From Epiperipatus broadwayi (lineage: Eukaryota; Onychophora; Udeonychophora; Euonychophora; Peripatidae): a stretch of DNA of 64,000 nucleotides. The stretch is from NCBI GenBank assembly GCA_028023455.1, contig JAQFVV010012423.1, positions 6,056,269 to 6,120,268 of the forward strand, in the 5' to 3' direction. How positions within the stretch are numbered: the stretch's first letter is position 1; each line of letters opens with the position of its first letter. The notes under the pieces were generated by a model that worked only from the letters and a program-made list of their open reading frames with translations, was not told the origin of the DNA and did no database searches. The position numbers were made by a program, and so were the translations under genes. This document shows, in pieces, positions 47,230 through 59,470 of this stretch.

Positions 47230-49915
47230 GATATTTACAATCATGACATATAGGACTAAATTATGGCGCTTAATTCCAGGAGGTTATAAATTCACCAGCG
47301 AAGGCACCAATTGACATCTCGAGGTGCAGAATGCTAAGAACTTCTTGGATATGAAACCAAGCTGTTATTCAATTATATCCTTTTATTTAGGTATCTAAAA
47401 TTACAACAGATAATATTCAAATGAAAAAAAAGATTGCATAAATAAAAAGAAGTGTCTAATATTAAATGGGACATTATTGGACTTTGTGAAATTGGGGGGA
47501 AAACTGACAACTAATTTAACAAATGAAAATGTATTTACTATAAAGATACAAGTATTAAAAGCAGAAGTGGATAGAATTTATTATAAATAAAAAATAAAAG
47601 AACCACATCAGCAAAGTAGAAGATTTGTGATTCAACATAATGGAAGGTACTAAATGCAGATAATTCAGATTTATGTCCAACATGGAAGAATAGAAAATTT
47701 TTGTGTTGATTTATAAAATATTTTCAATCAGACCAAATAACATTTTAGAATTATCATGGAAGAGTTTAACATAAGAATTGGTAAGATGAAAGTAATGTGG
47801 AAAAATTTGGTTATGATTTATGAAAAATGTGCTATATGAAACAAACATGTTAACATCTAAATGAAGATATAGCACAATTGGATTATATTTTGACTAAAAG
47901 AAAATATATAATTCAAGATAGTAATGTTCTTTATAAATTCAATGCAGAAAATAATAAGCTATTAGTGAGATATGTAACACATATTACTATAAAAGTAAAG
48001 AAGTAAAAATTATTAAGAAAATCAGTATTAATTGTTGATAATCAATCCTTAAAAATATTACAATTAATTTAAATAAGAAATTTCAAATTAAGAGACTTTG
48101 AAGGTGATAGAGATTTGATTAAAATCAATAAAATGACTGATGTTCTCTTAAAAATTGCAAGAAAGATAGCTGGTAAAAAAGCAGCAATTTGTCAGTAAAT
48201 TATCTATTGTGACAAGAAAATGTCTAAAGAAAAAATAAATATATATTTTTTTTAATGAATCATTAAGTAAATATCTAGAGTTTTGAAAAATATACAAAAA
48301 AGAGTTAATAATAATATAAATAAATACAATTGTGAAGTGGCAAGAAAGACTATAGAAGGAATAAGAGTCTCATAATTGTAAAATAACATATTTGTATTTG
48401 GAAAAAAGTGATTTCTATTTTTAAAAAAATGGAATTATTACTAAAAAGAAAGATAACATCTTGAAAGGTGTGGAAATTTTCTCAAAAAAAGTATATAAAA
48501 ATTAAAAAAAAAAAATTATCTTATAGAAGTTGAAAAACAAACAATAAAAAGTATCTTCTCTAGTTATTCCATCTTCTGAACTGTCCAGCATTTTAAATAA
48601 AGAAATTAGATGTATAATTAGATCTATGAAATGAGAAAGAACTTCAGGAAATAATAAAAAAATATTGATATCCTAAAAAAAATACAAGTAAAGAAATTTT
48701 TAAAAATGTTGGCAAAGTTATATACAAATGCCTAACTAATTCAGATGATTGCAAGAATGCAGTAATAATATTGATATTTAAGATGGTAAAAAAGATATTG
48801 GCAATTACAGAAATATCCATCTTTTATCATTTTATTACAAAATCTTATATCAAGATAATTATAACTCAATTACAGGAAACTTTGAATTCAAATCAATCAA
48901 AAGTACAAGCTGGATTTAAAAGTGGTTTTAGTGAAGGGATCACATCAAAATATTTAGAGAAGTTATAGCAAAATCCATTGAATGTCATTTTGTTTTGGAT
49001 TTATAGTTTATAAAAAGGCATTAAATTGTATAAGCATTTCTATAACAATTAAAGCTTTGGATTACCAATATTTAAATCCATGTATGTTATATTCTATAGA
49101 ATATTTATAAAATGCAATAGCAACAATTAGATTATATGGCAATACTAATAATTTTTATAAGATATTATTTTGCAGATTAAAATGCAAAGAAAATAAAAAT
49201 AAATGAAGATTATTTATGGCCCCTAAATTTTTCAGTTGATATAGCTGTATTTGCAAATAATGTTTGTGAGCTTCAGGAAATGGTCTAAGAATCATAGATG
49301 GGAGTAAGAAATTAGAATTAATGATAAATACTAAAAAAAGACCAAAATAATGTTCAATTGTGATTTTTTAGAAGATGAAAATAAAAATTTATAATCATAA
49401 ATTAGAAAAGTTAACAAATCAAAATATTTTGATCAGATTATTAGCATAGATGAAAATGTAATGAATGAAGTCAATCATGGGATTAAACTTGAACTGAGTG
49501 CTTTTGGTAAAAATAATTTAACATTTAAAAGGAAAAATGTTTGTGTTTGAAAAGTAACATTTTTAATAGATCGATTTTATCAATTCTTTCTTATACTCTG
49601 AGAGTTGGGTCTTTAATGAAGTCTAAACTGATGTTGAGAATAACAAGATGATATTAAAAATAAAATATATGGGTGAAAGAATAAACAGCTACCACTGATA
49701 ACATTGAAACAAGTAAAGAATACAATGGAGTTGGAATGGGCATATTGCTGGAAGAAATGATAATTGATGGCAGTTGAAAGCATAAATTGAATTACAAAAA
49801 ATTGAAAAAAACCTTGAAAGAGGTCACATGTGAGATGGCTAGATGAAATTAAAAATTGCTAATGTGTGGATTAAATTTGGTAAAATTTTCAATCTGGAGT
49901 GCATCACTGATGGTT
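47230..49915 (+). pseudogene. decayed full-length RTE/BovB-like retrotransposon
   Basis: The 5' untranslated region matches the left RTE's (47250-47335 against ~35520-35435 reversed). Coding traces follow in family order: SNIKWDIIGLCE (~47460-47495), IIQIYVQ (~47660), FNIRIGK (~47768), LDYILTKRKYI (~47880), KIAGKK (~48166). Then come QAGFKSGFSEG (~48905), a palm trace around 49190-49270 with the catalytic motif decayed, and the RT C-terminus (FDQIISIDENV, IKLELSAFGK ~49430-49515). It reaches the true 3' end, with the ...HH(or Q)-like block GILLEEM and a final GATGGTTG at ~49910, then a TA/TG microsatellite. Many frameshifts and stops. It shows what the 30-41 kb copies have lost at the 3' end. 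Confidence 0.78.
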
Positions 49916-49921
49916 GAAAAT

Positions 49922-49922
49922 G

Positions 49923-49958
<36 letters not shown>

Positions 49959-49971
49959 ATTTGTGTGTATG
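49922..49971. repeat. (TA)n(TG)n microsatellite at RTE 3' end
   Basis: A TA run is followed by a TG run immediately after the RTE 3' end. RTE elements commonly end in short simple repeats, which may have seeded it. Confidence 0.85.
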
Positions 49972-50715
49972 TAACTATAAATAAACTAATGATTTAAAAA
50001 CTCATAATATATCCATATTAAATAATTTTGTTACAAATTTTTATTTTATAAAACACTAAAATTGTTAAAAAGCATAACATTGTTTGTTACAAATTTTTAT
50101 TTTAAAAAAATAACTAAAAATTGTTAAAAAGCATAACATTGTTTGTGTTCTGAGTTTATAAGTTGCATAAAAAGGATCAACTAAAGAGAAAATCAAAATG
50201 TGGACTGATAAGATCTATATTTTTAAAGTTTTATGTGCCCCTAAAAATCACTTTGCTAACTTTAAGAGTTACACAAATTTCATTTTGGAAAATAATCACT
50301 TTTTTAAAAATACTATTTATTTTTTTACATAATACTGCATCCCTTTTTATTTTTTAATTACAATTGCCTTCATTCAACTGATATTTCCATTTGTCAATTG
50401 TTAGACTATGAAAAAGTCATTTTCTATATAATGTCAATATTTTAATAACAGATTATTATTGTGCTATATAATTACTTTGTTTAAAATTTATGTATTGTAT
50501 TTATATATAAATAAGCTCAGCCCTTATACATAAATAAATTAAAAGAATATCAATAATTTGTTGTTAAAGGAACATTACAGTTAAGTAATACATTCTATTT
50601 TCTATTTAATTATAATGTTATCTTGATAACAGATTGTTGATATTTTGTTGGTTTATTTGTGCACAGGAATTCTGTGGTGCAATTTACGTATGATAATCAG
50701 ATTAATTTAATTATA
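49972..50715. other. AT-rich spacer with a short local duplication
   Basis: ACAAATTTTTATTTTA...AAAAAGCATAACATTGTTTG occurs twice (about 50032-50086 and 50088-50144). Nothing else is recognised. Confidence 0.55.
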
Positions 50716-50855
50716 AGGGACGTGAACTCAGACTTTCAAGCATCCTACAGCAATCCAATTCATCTTATACAACCGATGCATATAACAGCATACATATGAG
50801 AAAGATAAATGATCTCAATATATGTATTTTATACTGAACCAGCACTCATCAGTTG
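50716..50855 (-). mobile_element. tRNA-derived SINE copy
   Basis: On the minus strand: CTGGTTCAGTATAAAATACA, TATTGAGATCATTTATC, then a tRNA-like part with an A-box-like TAAGATGAATTGG and the B box GAGTTCACGTCCC about 35 nt apart. Same family and order as 10815-10950 and 45809-45914. Confidence 0.6.
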
Positions 50856-50967
50856 GTCCATATTGTCTTCTCTCACACACATACATATAATCAGTGCTCA
50901 GTTTATATTAAGATAGCAAATTTTCAAACTTTAATGTTTAACTGTTGGCAATTTATAAGATATATAT

Positions 50968-52407
50968 TGTAACGTTTATTTATATACCTTGCAAATATAT
51001 TGGCATTTGGTAAAAGCTAAAAAAGTAAATTTAGATTTTTTTTTTGATTAGTATAATTTTTGTTAAAACGTGCAATGAAAGTTAAAATTGTCATTCTTTT
51101 TTTTTTTATCTAATTGGAAATAAAAATTGGAAAGAATAAATGACATGCAGATTACTAATCCAGATAAATTAAAAGAATTCCAAAAGTATAAGCTAAAAGA
51201 AAAATATTTTAGCTAATTAAAGATGGAAGAATAATGCTAAAAAAAATTAAGACTTTGTAATTTAAATTTAAGAGAGAGTGTACAAGATTATTATCTTATA
51301 TGCTGATAAAAAGACAAAAGAGTGTGCAGAAGTTTCATAAACTGGATCGCAATATAAAAAGAAGAGGACAACTTCAATCTAGGTCTTCTCTTTAACTTCT
51401 AGTTACGTCTCTGAAAGTTGGAAGTTTCCACGAGCATAACCTGTGGCAAGAAATATACTTCTACACAGGTATGCCCCTTGCTGTACCAAGCTGTCATGCA
51501 AGCATGAAAACGGGACTTGTGAAGACTGCTTTTTGCAATAAAAGGGTCACTACAACTGTGCGTTTTCTTCAGCTATAGAATGGAACAATAATGGAAGACG
51601 CTGGCAGGAGAGACCAATGGAAATTCTCATGATCTAGGATCCCATAAACCTACATGAACTTACTGGTAAGTTAAGAATAAATTTTCCTGATAGTGACTTA
51701 AAAGTTTGCAAACAATTATTTATCTAAGCTTAGACTACCATCCTGATATAGACTTTTCTTTTCGTATTCAAGAGACTTTCTAATAAAGACTTTTATACAA
51801 GATCTTGGAACATTATTAACTTGCTTTAATTGCTTAATCTAACTGTTTTTGTTAATCGATTCATTATCTGGATTAGTGTGTGTGTACTTTCCTGTTTAGT
51901 TAATTCGTAATTTAACTTATAAATATTTTTAGTTTGTTAGAATAAAAGAGATTTTACTTTTATTAACCTTTTCATTGTGCGTTATTAATAATAGTTATTA
52001 TTTTTTTTAGTATTAAATTTATTATTAGTTTAATAAGATTTAAAATGGAATTTACCTTGCCAATATGTTTAAACAAGCCCAGGAATAATAATCAAAAAGG
52101 AGGAAATAATTCTCATTATGGTAGGATGCAATACCGATTAGTTTAAAAACATATTTTTCTTTTTTGTTTGCCAGATGCTATGTGACGGTTCAGTGGGTTC
52201 TTGCAGAACTCTGGCACCTATCAAATAAATTAAAAGCTGATCTCATCGATAGCATAATTCTCAACAATTACTAGGCCGAGTTGATCAGGAAATATAGCTG
52301 TGATTTTAGGATAGAAATACAACTTTCTTCTTTTTTGACATGGCTTGATCAACTCGCGTGCAGTTTATATTAGCATGTAGAGGCCTAGAAATACAGAAAA
52401 CATTATA
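50968..52407 (+). mobile_element. LTR-like element C, copy 1 (~1.44 kb, ATAT target duplication)
   Basis: Begins TGTAACG at 50968 after ATAT (50964-50967). It ends CATTATA at 52407 (decayed GTTACA) before ATAT (52408-52411). It aligns along its whole length with 54552-55946, for example TATTGGCATTTGGTAAAAGC at the start and GAGTTGATCAGGAAATATA near the end. TATAAAAA at 51353 lies 385 bp in; AATAAAAG stretches follow. Each copy has its own duplication, so these are two solo LTR-like insertions rather than the ends of one 5-kb element. Confidence 0.68.
51353..51360 (+). promoter_or_regulatory. TATA box of element C copy 1
   Basis: TATAAAAA is preceded by ACTGGATCGC; the position and context are the same as in copy 2 (54953) and in element B (19132). 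Confidence 0.5.
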
Positions 52408-52476
52408 ATATGTATATGCTGCAAACATATAGGAATTAATATCTTAATAAGACTATACAGTTATTAGTAAGCTATG

Positions 52477-53678
52477 TATACACCTGGGTCTCTTTTTACG
52501 CAGATTTATTTAACACAATTTTGAAGTTACACGATTCGTGTTTCACTGGAAGTCGATTTCTGATAATGCGCTATTACTTTAAATAATAAATTTTGCACAC
52601 TTACATTATATTGAAAGTAATAGCACATTATTGGAATTCGACTTTCATCTTAGTAATTTCAATATTTTCAGTGCTTTATAATAGTAAGATTTTATGCAAT
52701 AATGAAATTAAAATCATGATTTCCACATTTTATGTATACACACATTAAATTTTACAAGATTATAATGTAAATTTGTTCAAACATTGTGCGTGTTAATTTT
52801 GCATTTTAAATCACATTCTGTTTTTGCTTTTTAAAAAAGAATGTAATCAATTATTAATCATTTAGTATCCACAAGTTTATTTTTAAAAGGTCAGTAATAG
52901 CAGTGGGCACAATTAAAAATTAAAATCTGATTTTTAATTGTAATTAACAATTTAAAATTACTTACGGGCGACTTGAAATTAATGTGATATAAAACGAAAT
53001 TTTATTTTTAAATGGAATTGAAAATTAAAGACAAAAATAAGAATTTAATTTTTAGTTGTTAGTTTTAATTAAATTTTTCCCAGCAGTGGTGAATAAATGT
53101 CTTTTTATTATCATAAGTCTAAGTTCATAAACAATTAATAAAATCATCGTCGTCGTCAACAGAAAACCATTAACACAACATGAGAGTGAACTTGGCGCTA
53201 GTTGTATTTCCTCTTGTGAGAATAATTGCTGAGATATTCTTGACTTTGTTTAAGGAGAAGCCAAATAATTCACATTACATCACATGGGAATCTGATTTTT
53301 TACTAGTTTGCAAACGAACGTGTTTTGGGGCAAATAGCGATAATAATTAAAACGTGTATCAAAAAATGTAAATTATGCATAAAAATATATTATTTTGAAT
53401 AAAATTAAATATTATAGTTAAAAAAAGTTTGTCTTGTATCAATTTTTTCAAATTTGAAATTTTTTATTAGTCATATTTTATTTCCTTATTTTTTTTTTTT
53501 TTTTGGCGTGAATTTTAAAGTAATTTTACGTTGGTGCTTTGCTTTTACGCGAATTTTGAAAAATCACAGACCGCATCCTCCCTTTTTTAATGTAAGTTAC
53601 GTCTATTTTTGCACAATTTCATTTGCGCGTGTTTTCTGAGGAACCTATCTATCACGTAAAACGAGACCCAGGTGTATA
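52477..53678. mobile_element. 1.2-kb element with terminal inverted repeats (mariner-like or other DNA transposon)
   Basis: TATACACCTGGGTCTC at 52477-52492 is the reverse complement of 53663-53678, and similarity continues inward (TTTTTACGC versus GTAAAA on the other side). TATA at both tips allows a TA target duplication, as in Tc1/mariner. The interior is non-coding, with a (CGT)n-like run near 53146 and a foldback at 52549-52650. No transposase was recognised, so it is probably non-autonomous. Confidence 0.55.
52549..52650. repeat. short foldback near one end of the 1.2-kb element
   Basis: GGAAGTCGATTTCTGATAAT onward (52549-52584) is mirrored with a few mismatches by 52613-52650 (...GCACATTATTGGAATTCGAC). 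Arms are ~36 bp and the loop ~28 bp. Confidence 0.6.
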
Positions 53679-54491
53679 TGATAGAATATATCCATAAGAA
53701 TGCCATCTCATAAGTCATAAGAACCCCACTCTCACATTTTTATTTTGCTCATTATCTTTATTTAGTAACATGATTTTTAATAACTTGTTACTTTAATTAT
53801 GTACACTAACATCTATTTAATGGTATGATTTGAAGACATTGTCAATAATTTTTTTAATGTTAAGAATTTATTTAATACATGGCTGAGTAACTTATTTAGT
53901 GTTTTAATTTGCATCAGAGAAATTCAAGTTTAAGGAATTATCTGCATCAAACAACTTCTATACTTTGAATGATTTTCAAAATGCATTTACATAATTTATT
54001 AATAGTGTAATGGCATTTGCACACTGATATTTGAATAAATTGTCTTAAATAGGAGTAGTTGTTTCATATCTGCCTGCTATATCTATAACTTTTCTGCTTG
54101 AATGCAGTCTAATTACCTTGAAATTTTTTATATAATGTAATCAACGTACTTTTTTTTATCAGATATTAAGCTTATAGCTATCCCATCTAACCATCTCAAA
54201 TGGATCAGTAAAACAGGATGAAAAAGTTCTTAAATCTTTACCAATTAAAAAGTCTGTAAATTATGTCTTCTCCTTTGATATTTCACTATGGTAAGAAAAA
54301 ATGGGATGGAAAGGCTTTTGCTGTGCAATGAACTATTTAAAAGCTGCTTTACCTTTTTACCATTTTTATAAGTAAAATTATATGTATTAAGTGAAGTTGA
54401 TTTACAATATATACACATGTATCATTATGAACACATACTAAATATGATATATACCTAAAGGTATACATTGTACCTTATAGTAGAACTATTT

Positions 54492-54492
<1 letters not shown>
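53679..54492. other. AT-rich spacer, nothing recognised
   Basis: No coding motif or repeat partner. Confidence 0.45.

Positions 54493-54551
<59 letters not shown>
54493..54551. repeat. (TA)n microsatellite hosting element C copy 2
   Basis: About 28 TA units end exactly at the TGTACC start of the LTR-like element; its last ATAT is that element's target duplication. Confidence 0.95.
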
Positions 54552-54554
<3 letters not shown>

Positions 54555-55946
54555 ACCATTTATTTATATATGGTACAAATATATTGGCATTTGGTAAAAG
54601 CTAAAAAAAAAAAGAGTAAACTTAGATTTTTTTTATTAGTATAATTTCTTTTTAAAAACGTACAGTGAAAGTTAAAATTGTCTTTCATATTTTTTTTATG
54701 TAATTAAAAATAAAAGTTAAAATTGGAGAGAACAAAAGACATGCTGATTACTAATCCAGATAAATTAAAAGAATTCCAAAAGTAAAAAGATAAGCTAAAA
54801 GAAAAATATTTTAGCTAATTAAAGATGGCAGAATTATGCTACAAAAAATAAAGACTTTGTAACGTAAATTTTATAAAGAATGTACGAGATTATCAGTGTA
54901 TATTTTTGATAAACAAAAGGTATGCGCAGAAGTCTGAAAACTGGACCTCTAGTATAAAAAGGAGAGAGGCCAGTTTGATCAGGGTCTTGTTTCGTCTGTT
55001 TCTCTATAGTTGGTCCTGGATAACAAGAATATATCCAGGATCGCCCTACATGGAAATAATTCTGCATGTTGGAGTGAACCGGAGCTTCTGCGGACATTGT
55101 GCCTGAAGATGGACACCAGAAAAGCCTTCATGACCGACTAGGAGAATAGACCACAAGATCAACTTATAACCAATGGCTGAGCTCATTCTAACCCAAAAAA
55201 CTATGCATAGTAATCTACAACCTTCTCACTAAACTTACTGGTAAGCTATGACTCATTATTCTTGATTATGACAAAATTAAGTGTTTGCAAACAATTCTTA
55301 CAAATATATGTATAATAGGATCCTGATCTAGACTTTAATTTTATTGATCAAGAGACTCTTATTTAACCAAGAACTTTTTAATTGTTTAACTGTTATTTTG
55401 TGTTAATGGATTCATATCTAGATTAGCGTGTGTTCTCTCCAATTTATTTGATTAGTAATTTCTCTATTTTAATCTGTTAGAATAAAAATGTTTATTTCTA
55501 ATATCAACTTTTCATTTGTACATTATTAATAATAGTTATTAATTATTATTAAATTTATAAATATTAGTTTAGTGATGTTTAAAAATATAATTTACCTTTG
55601 CCAATATGTTTAATAAGTTCCAGGAATAATAATATTTAGAAAATAATTCTAATTCACGGTAAAATATAATACCGATTCTTTAAAAACATTTTTTCTTTTT
55701 AACTTGTGAGACATGCTGGCAACAGATTTCAGCGGATTCTTATATGAATCCTGGCACCCTGATCAAATAAATTAAAAGCTGATTTTGTCAATAGTGCAAA
55801 TCATAGCAATTACTAGATAGAGTTGATCAGGAAATATAATTATGTTTTTAGAAATAGAAATACAACTTTATTCTTTTTGCATAACTTGATCAACTCGCAC
55901 ATTTTATATGTGTAACAGAGACCTAGTCAGATGGAAAAATGTTACA
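54552..55946 (+). mobile_element. LTR-like element C, copy 2 (~1.4 kb, ATAT target duplication)
   Basis: Runs from TGTACC (54552) to GTTACA (55946), with ATAT at 54548-54551 and 55947-55950. The first 26 bp form a hairpin (TGTACCA/TGGTACA), like the start of element A read on the minus strand. TATAAAAAGG at 54953 is 401 bp in, preceded by ACTGGACC. No internal coding region. Frames at 54834-55106 lie across the putative R/U5 region and are not conserved in copy 1. Confidence 0.7.
54953..54962 (+). promoter_or_regulatory. TATA box of element C copy 2
   Basis: TATAAAAAGG is in the same context and at nearly the same distance from the element start as in copy 1 and in element B. Confidence 0.5.
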
Positions 55947-56054
55947 ATATATATATATCAATTATAAATGTCCAGTCAATTTAAAGTACAATATAGTCTT
56001 ACATTTTCATTTATTGTGCCAATACTAAAAAATTAAAAATAATAAAGATAAATT

Positions 56055-56366
56055 ATTTTTTTATATTAAACACTTTTATTGACTGCACTAAAAATAAATA
56101 AAATATTTGTTTCTTCAACCACAATTGGAGTTTTTAGATTTAACTTGAAATAAAAGACATGGGGGGAGGGGTCCAGATATTAATTGTCAATCTTTATTTT
56201 TTATAACAAGGGATTGATTTAATTAATTTCTGGACACCCTCCCCCCATGCTTTTATTTCAAGTTAAATCTAAATATGCTAAGAGTGGTTAAAGAAGCAAT
56301 TATTTTATTACTTTTTAATGCACAGTCGGTTGATAAATGTATTTAATATAAAAGCATTTTTTTAAC
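56055..56366. repeat. ~310-bp foldback with a G-run/C-run core
   Basis: Arms 56055-56185 and 56221-56366 are reverse complements, best in the inner ~50 bp (AGATTTAACTTGAAATAAAA, then CATGGGGGGAGGG against CCCTCCCCCCATG) and looser outside. The loop is ~35 bp. G runs are very unusual in this AT-rich window. No single-arm copy was noticed, so the family is unassigned. Confidence 0.75.
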
Positions 56367-56399
56367 TTTATTACTGTATTTATATTAAACAGTGCTAAA

Positions 56400-58239
56400 A
56401 GCAGTCTGCTGTGTCACATTGACTCTAATGTCATAATAAAATGTACATAAAATTTCCTTTGGTACTTAATTATATTTTATGAATTATAATAAATTTAAGA
56501 TATTTATTGTAAATAATATGTATATAAACTGAAGTAATTTCATTATGAGTATTTATTTTATAAATGACTATATATATATAATATTAGATTAAATATGCAT
56601 CAACAGCCTCTATTCTTTTAATGTATTGTGCCAATAATTTAATCAAGTGACATAATTTAACTATTTTGTTATGATACAATTATTCTATAATTTTTATAAT
56701 TCAACAATTACTAAATATCTTCTTATCTAAGACAACATAATATATGGTAATTTATGAATATACTCACAAAGAAGATAGTTTGTGAATATTCAGCTTTATC
56801 ACTACCTAGCAGGTTTTCAGTATGCAGATTTCTTATATCTAAAGCCTAGATAAATGTTTTGTTGTTATTATGTTATTGCTTGATTTAAAACTGTTTGATA
56901 AAGTCTTAAAGAAGTGTCAACTATATGTAAACTATAAATTAATATAAATCTTTTTTAAAAAAAAATTTTTTTTTAAAGTTAATATTACTTTTAATCATTT
57001 TAAAGTGATTTTTTTTTTTAAAAAAAAAAAGGAAACCGATGGATTAGAAATAAAAATGAAAGACTTTTTATTTATTAATATTAACTATGAAACATTCATC
57101 AAGTAAAGGAATTTCGATTATTTTTAATTTTATTTTAACTTGTATAAATACATATTTCTTAATATCCTGTATTTTTAAAGTATAAAAATTAATATTTCTA
57201 TTTATCTGAATATGTTTATAAAAATATTAAAGATGAATTAATGAAATAAAATTCATTTATTGATTTACACAAATCAATCATTCCACACAGGCATATTACG
57301 TAATCATGATTAAGAAATAATGAGCTTCCAAGAAACAGACCATTAAAATAACTTACTATCTAGACTTACTTTGATAAGACTTACTCTATCACTTTTTTTT
57401 TAACAAATTTGCAAATAACGTCTTCTCATATGACAAAACATGGTTTATTTTTGTCTAAATTCCATGATATCGATAAAATCATTGGTTTTTTAAGAAGTGA
57501 ACCATTATATTAGCAATCTTGAAAATGTTTTGATCAACTAAACTTACCATTTTGGATATAAATTCTTAGCCTCATACTTAATATGTGTTTATTTATGGAT
57601 TATTAAAAGTATTTGAAATATATACACACATGGTCTTTTATTTTTATTTGTTCAAATCACTTTATCATGATAAATTATCCTGATGCTTAATAACAGATTT
57701 TTTGTGCATTTATTTACCCACTTTAGTTGTTTTTTTTTTTAAAGTTATTATTAAACATAATAGTAAGTGAATTTGTTTATTCAGTGGTCAGAATCGTCAT
57801 TATTTTAAGTTTTGTAGAAATTGAAGTTTATATCGATATCATTTGTAAGAATTAAGAATGCCATAAATTGTACAAATCAACTCTCATGTTTCAATACACA
57901 ATTGACAAAAAAACTATAACGAGCCTTCTGTTAAGTAAGCAAATATTTTTAATTGCATTTTATAAAATTGACCTTTTCAAAAAGTCCAATGCATGTATTA
58001 TGATGCATAGATCTTTTACATTTTAATGATTCCTCTAAAACAACTCTGTGTTATTGTCTTGCTGCTAGAATAAACTCTATTAAATTTTGCAATGGCTTCT
58101 CTTTTGATTATATGTATAAAATGGTTGAATTCTTTCACGTAATATGTACTCCTACAATATATATTAATCCTGTGTTTATGAACTAATGAGATACACCTAT
58201 GTATTTGTGTATATATTCTTTTTTGTCTTTTCAATCTAT
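56400..58239. other. AT-rich sequence, nothing recognised
   Basis: Homopolymer A and T runs near 56950-57030. No coding motif recognised. Confidence 0.45.
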
Positions 58240-59470
58240 AGGTTAGTGAGCAATACTTTCATTCAGTCTTTTTTTCACTGATTAACTGCATCAATATATT
58301 TCATCCAAGGGATTCCTTATTCTAGCCATTCTCCATAATTTCTTTTGACAATAATGCCTAAAATTTTGAATATCTTTTCAAGAATCCACCAATACCATAT
58401 GTTTTGGAAGCAAGCTCAAACTTCTGTACTTTTCACATTGTTTAGTTCCATTTTTTAAGGAACTGATATCAATATACTCTTCAAAATTTTAAGACACTTC
58501 TCCAGCCATATACATCTTATTTAGTAATTTATAAAGAACTATTTTTGCTTTTTTCTCATAAATTTATATCTCATCAAAGATTTAACTATTCCTACTGCTT
58601 TTCAAGCCTTCAATTCCTCAGAGGCTTTTTCAAATTGGTTCCTCATTATAATCCATTTGGCAATTCTTCTTCAATCATTGAATTACCCATTTTATTTATT
58701 AATACAATTCTTCTATATACATATGTTATCATTTTTAAATTTCATCTTGATCAACCAGCAGTTCACCTTCTTTGTTTCTAATTGTCTTTTAAGTCTAAAC
58801 TGCATTTTAATATTATTATTCTGCTCAAACTGTTTTATCTTTTAATGTTATCATCTACATTTTTATAAGAATATTCTGTTTTCTTTTGTCTTAACAAAGT
58901 TTTTAAGCATTTTACCTTTTGCTTCTGCCACTTTGTACTGTTCTATTTCCTTGTTGTGGTCAAAATATGTTTGTTATTCATGATATATATATATATAATT
59001 TCCCCCTTTTTTCAAAGCATTTATCTACTGTTTGAATAAGTTCTTATGTTATTTCCCATCATTCATTTATATAATCATAATCAAATTTTTTAATGTGAAA
59101 ACTTATCCATTCTCTCTCCAAGAAATTTATCTGAGACTCTTTATCTGATTTTCTCTTAGTTAGATTCCATTACTAGTAATTCTTTGTATATACTGAGAAT
59201 TTATATGATGCATATGAGGCTTTATATCACAATAAGAGTGTTCTCAGCATCAACATTTATCTCTGAAAACATTTACACCAATTTAATTTGATTGCAAAAA
59301 CAATTTTAAATTAAAATATAATCTAACTGATAACATCTACTATTTTCTGTAATTTTCCATATATGTCTTCTTTAATATGGGTGCTTAAAAAGTGTGTATA
59401 CAACAATATAATCATGACTTCTTGACAAATCTTTTTCCTTTTTCATTTCTTATTCCAAAACGAAGACTTT
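58240..59470 (-). pseudogene. heavily decayed non-LTR retrotransposon (endonuclease to RT)
   Basis: On the minus strand, FGIRNEKGKRFVK (~59467-59424) resembles the FG..N(E)RG.RLV block of RTE-type endonucleases. Further on, NGTKQCEKYRSLSLLPKHM (~58460-58395) resembles the K..D...YR.ISLL entry of the RT. The order and spacing (~1 kb apart) fit a LINE. No catalytic YADD/FADD block can be read and stops are dense. The frames at 58545-58845 plus are shadows. Confidence 0.42.

Noticed and set aside
50968-55946. A single ~5-kb LTR retrotransposon with two LTRs
   Set aside because: Each 1.4-kb copy has its own ATAT duplication. No primer-binding site or polypurine tract adjoins the inner edges, and the interior contains another element and a TA repeat instead of gag-pol.
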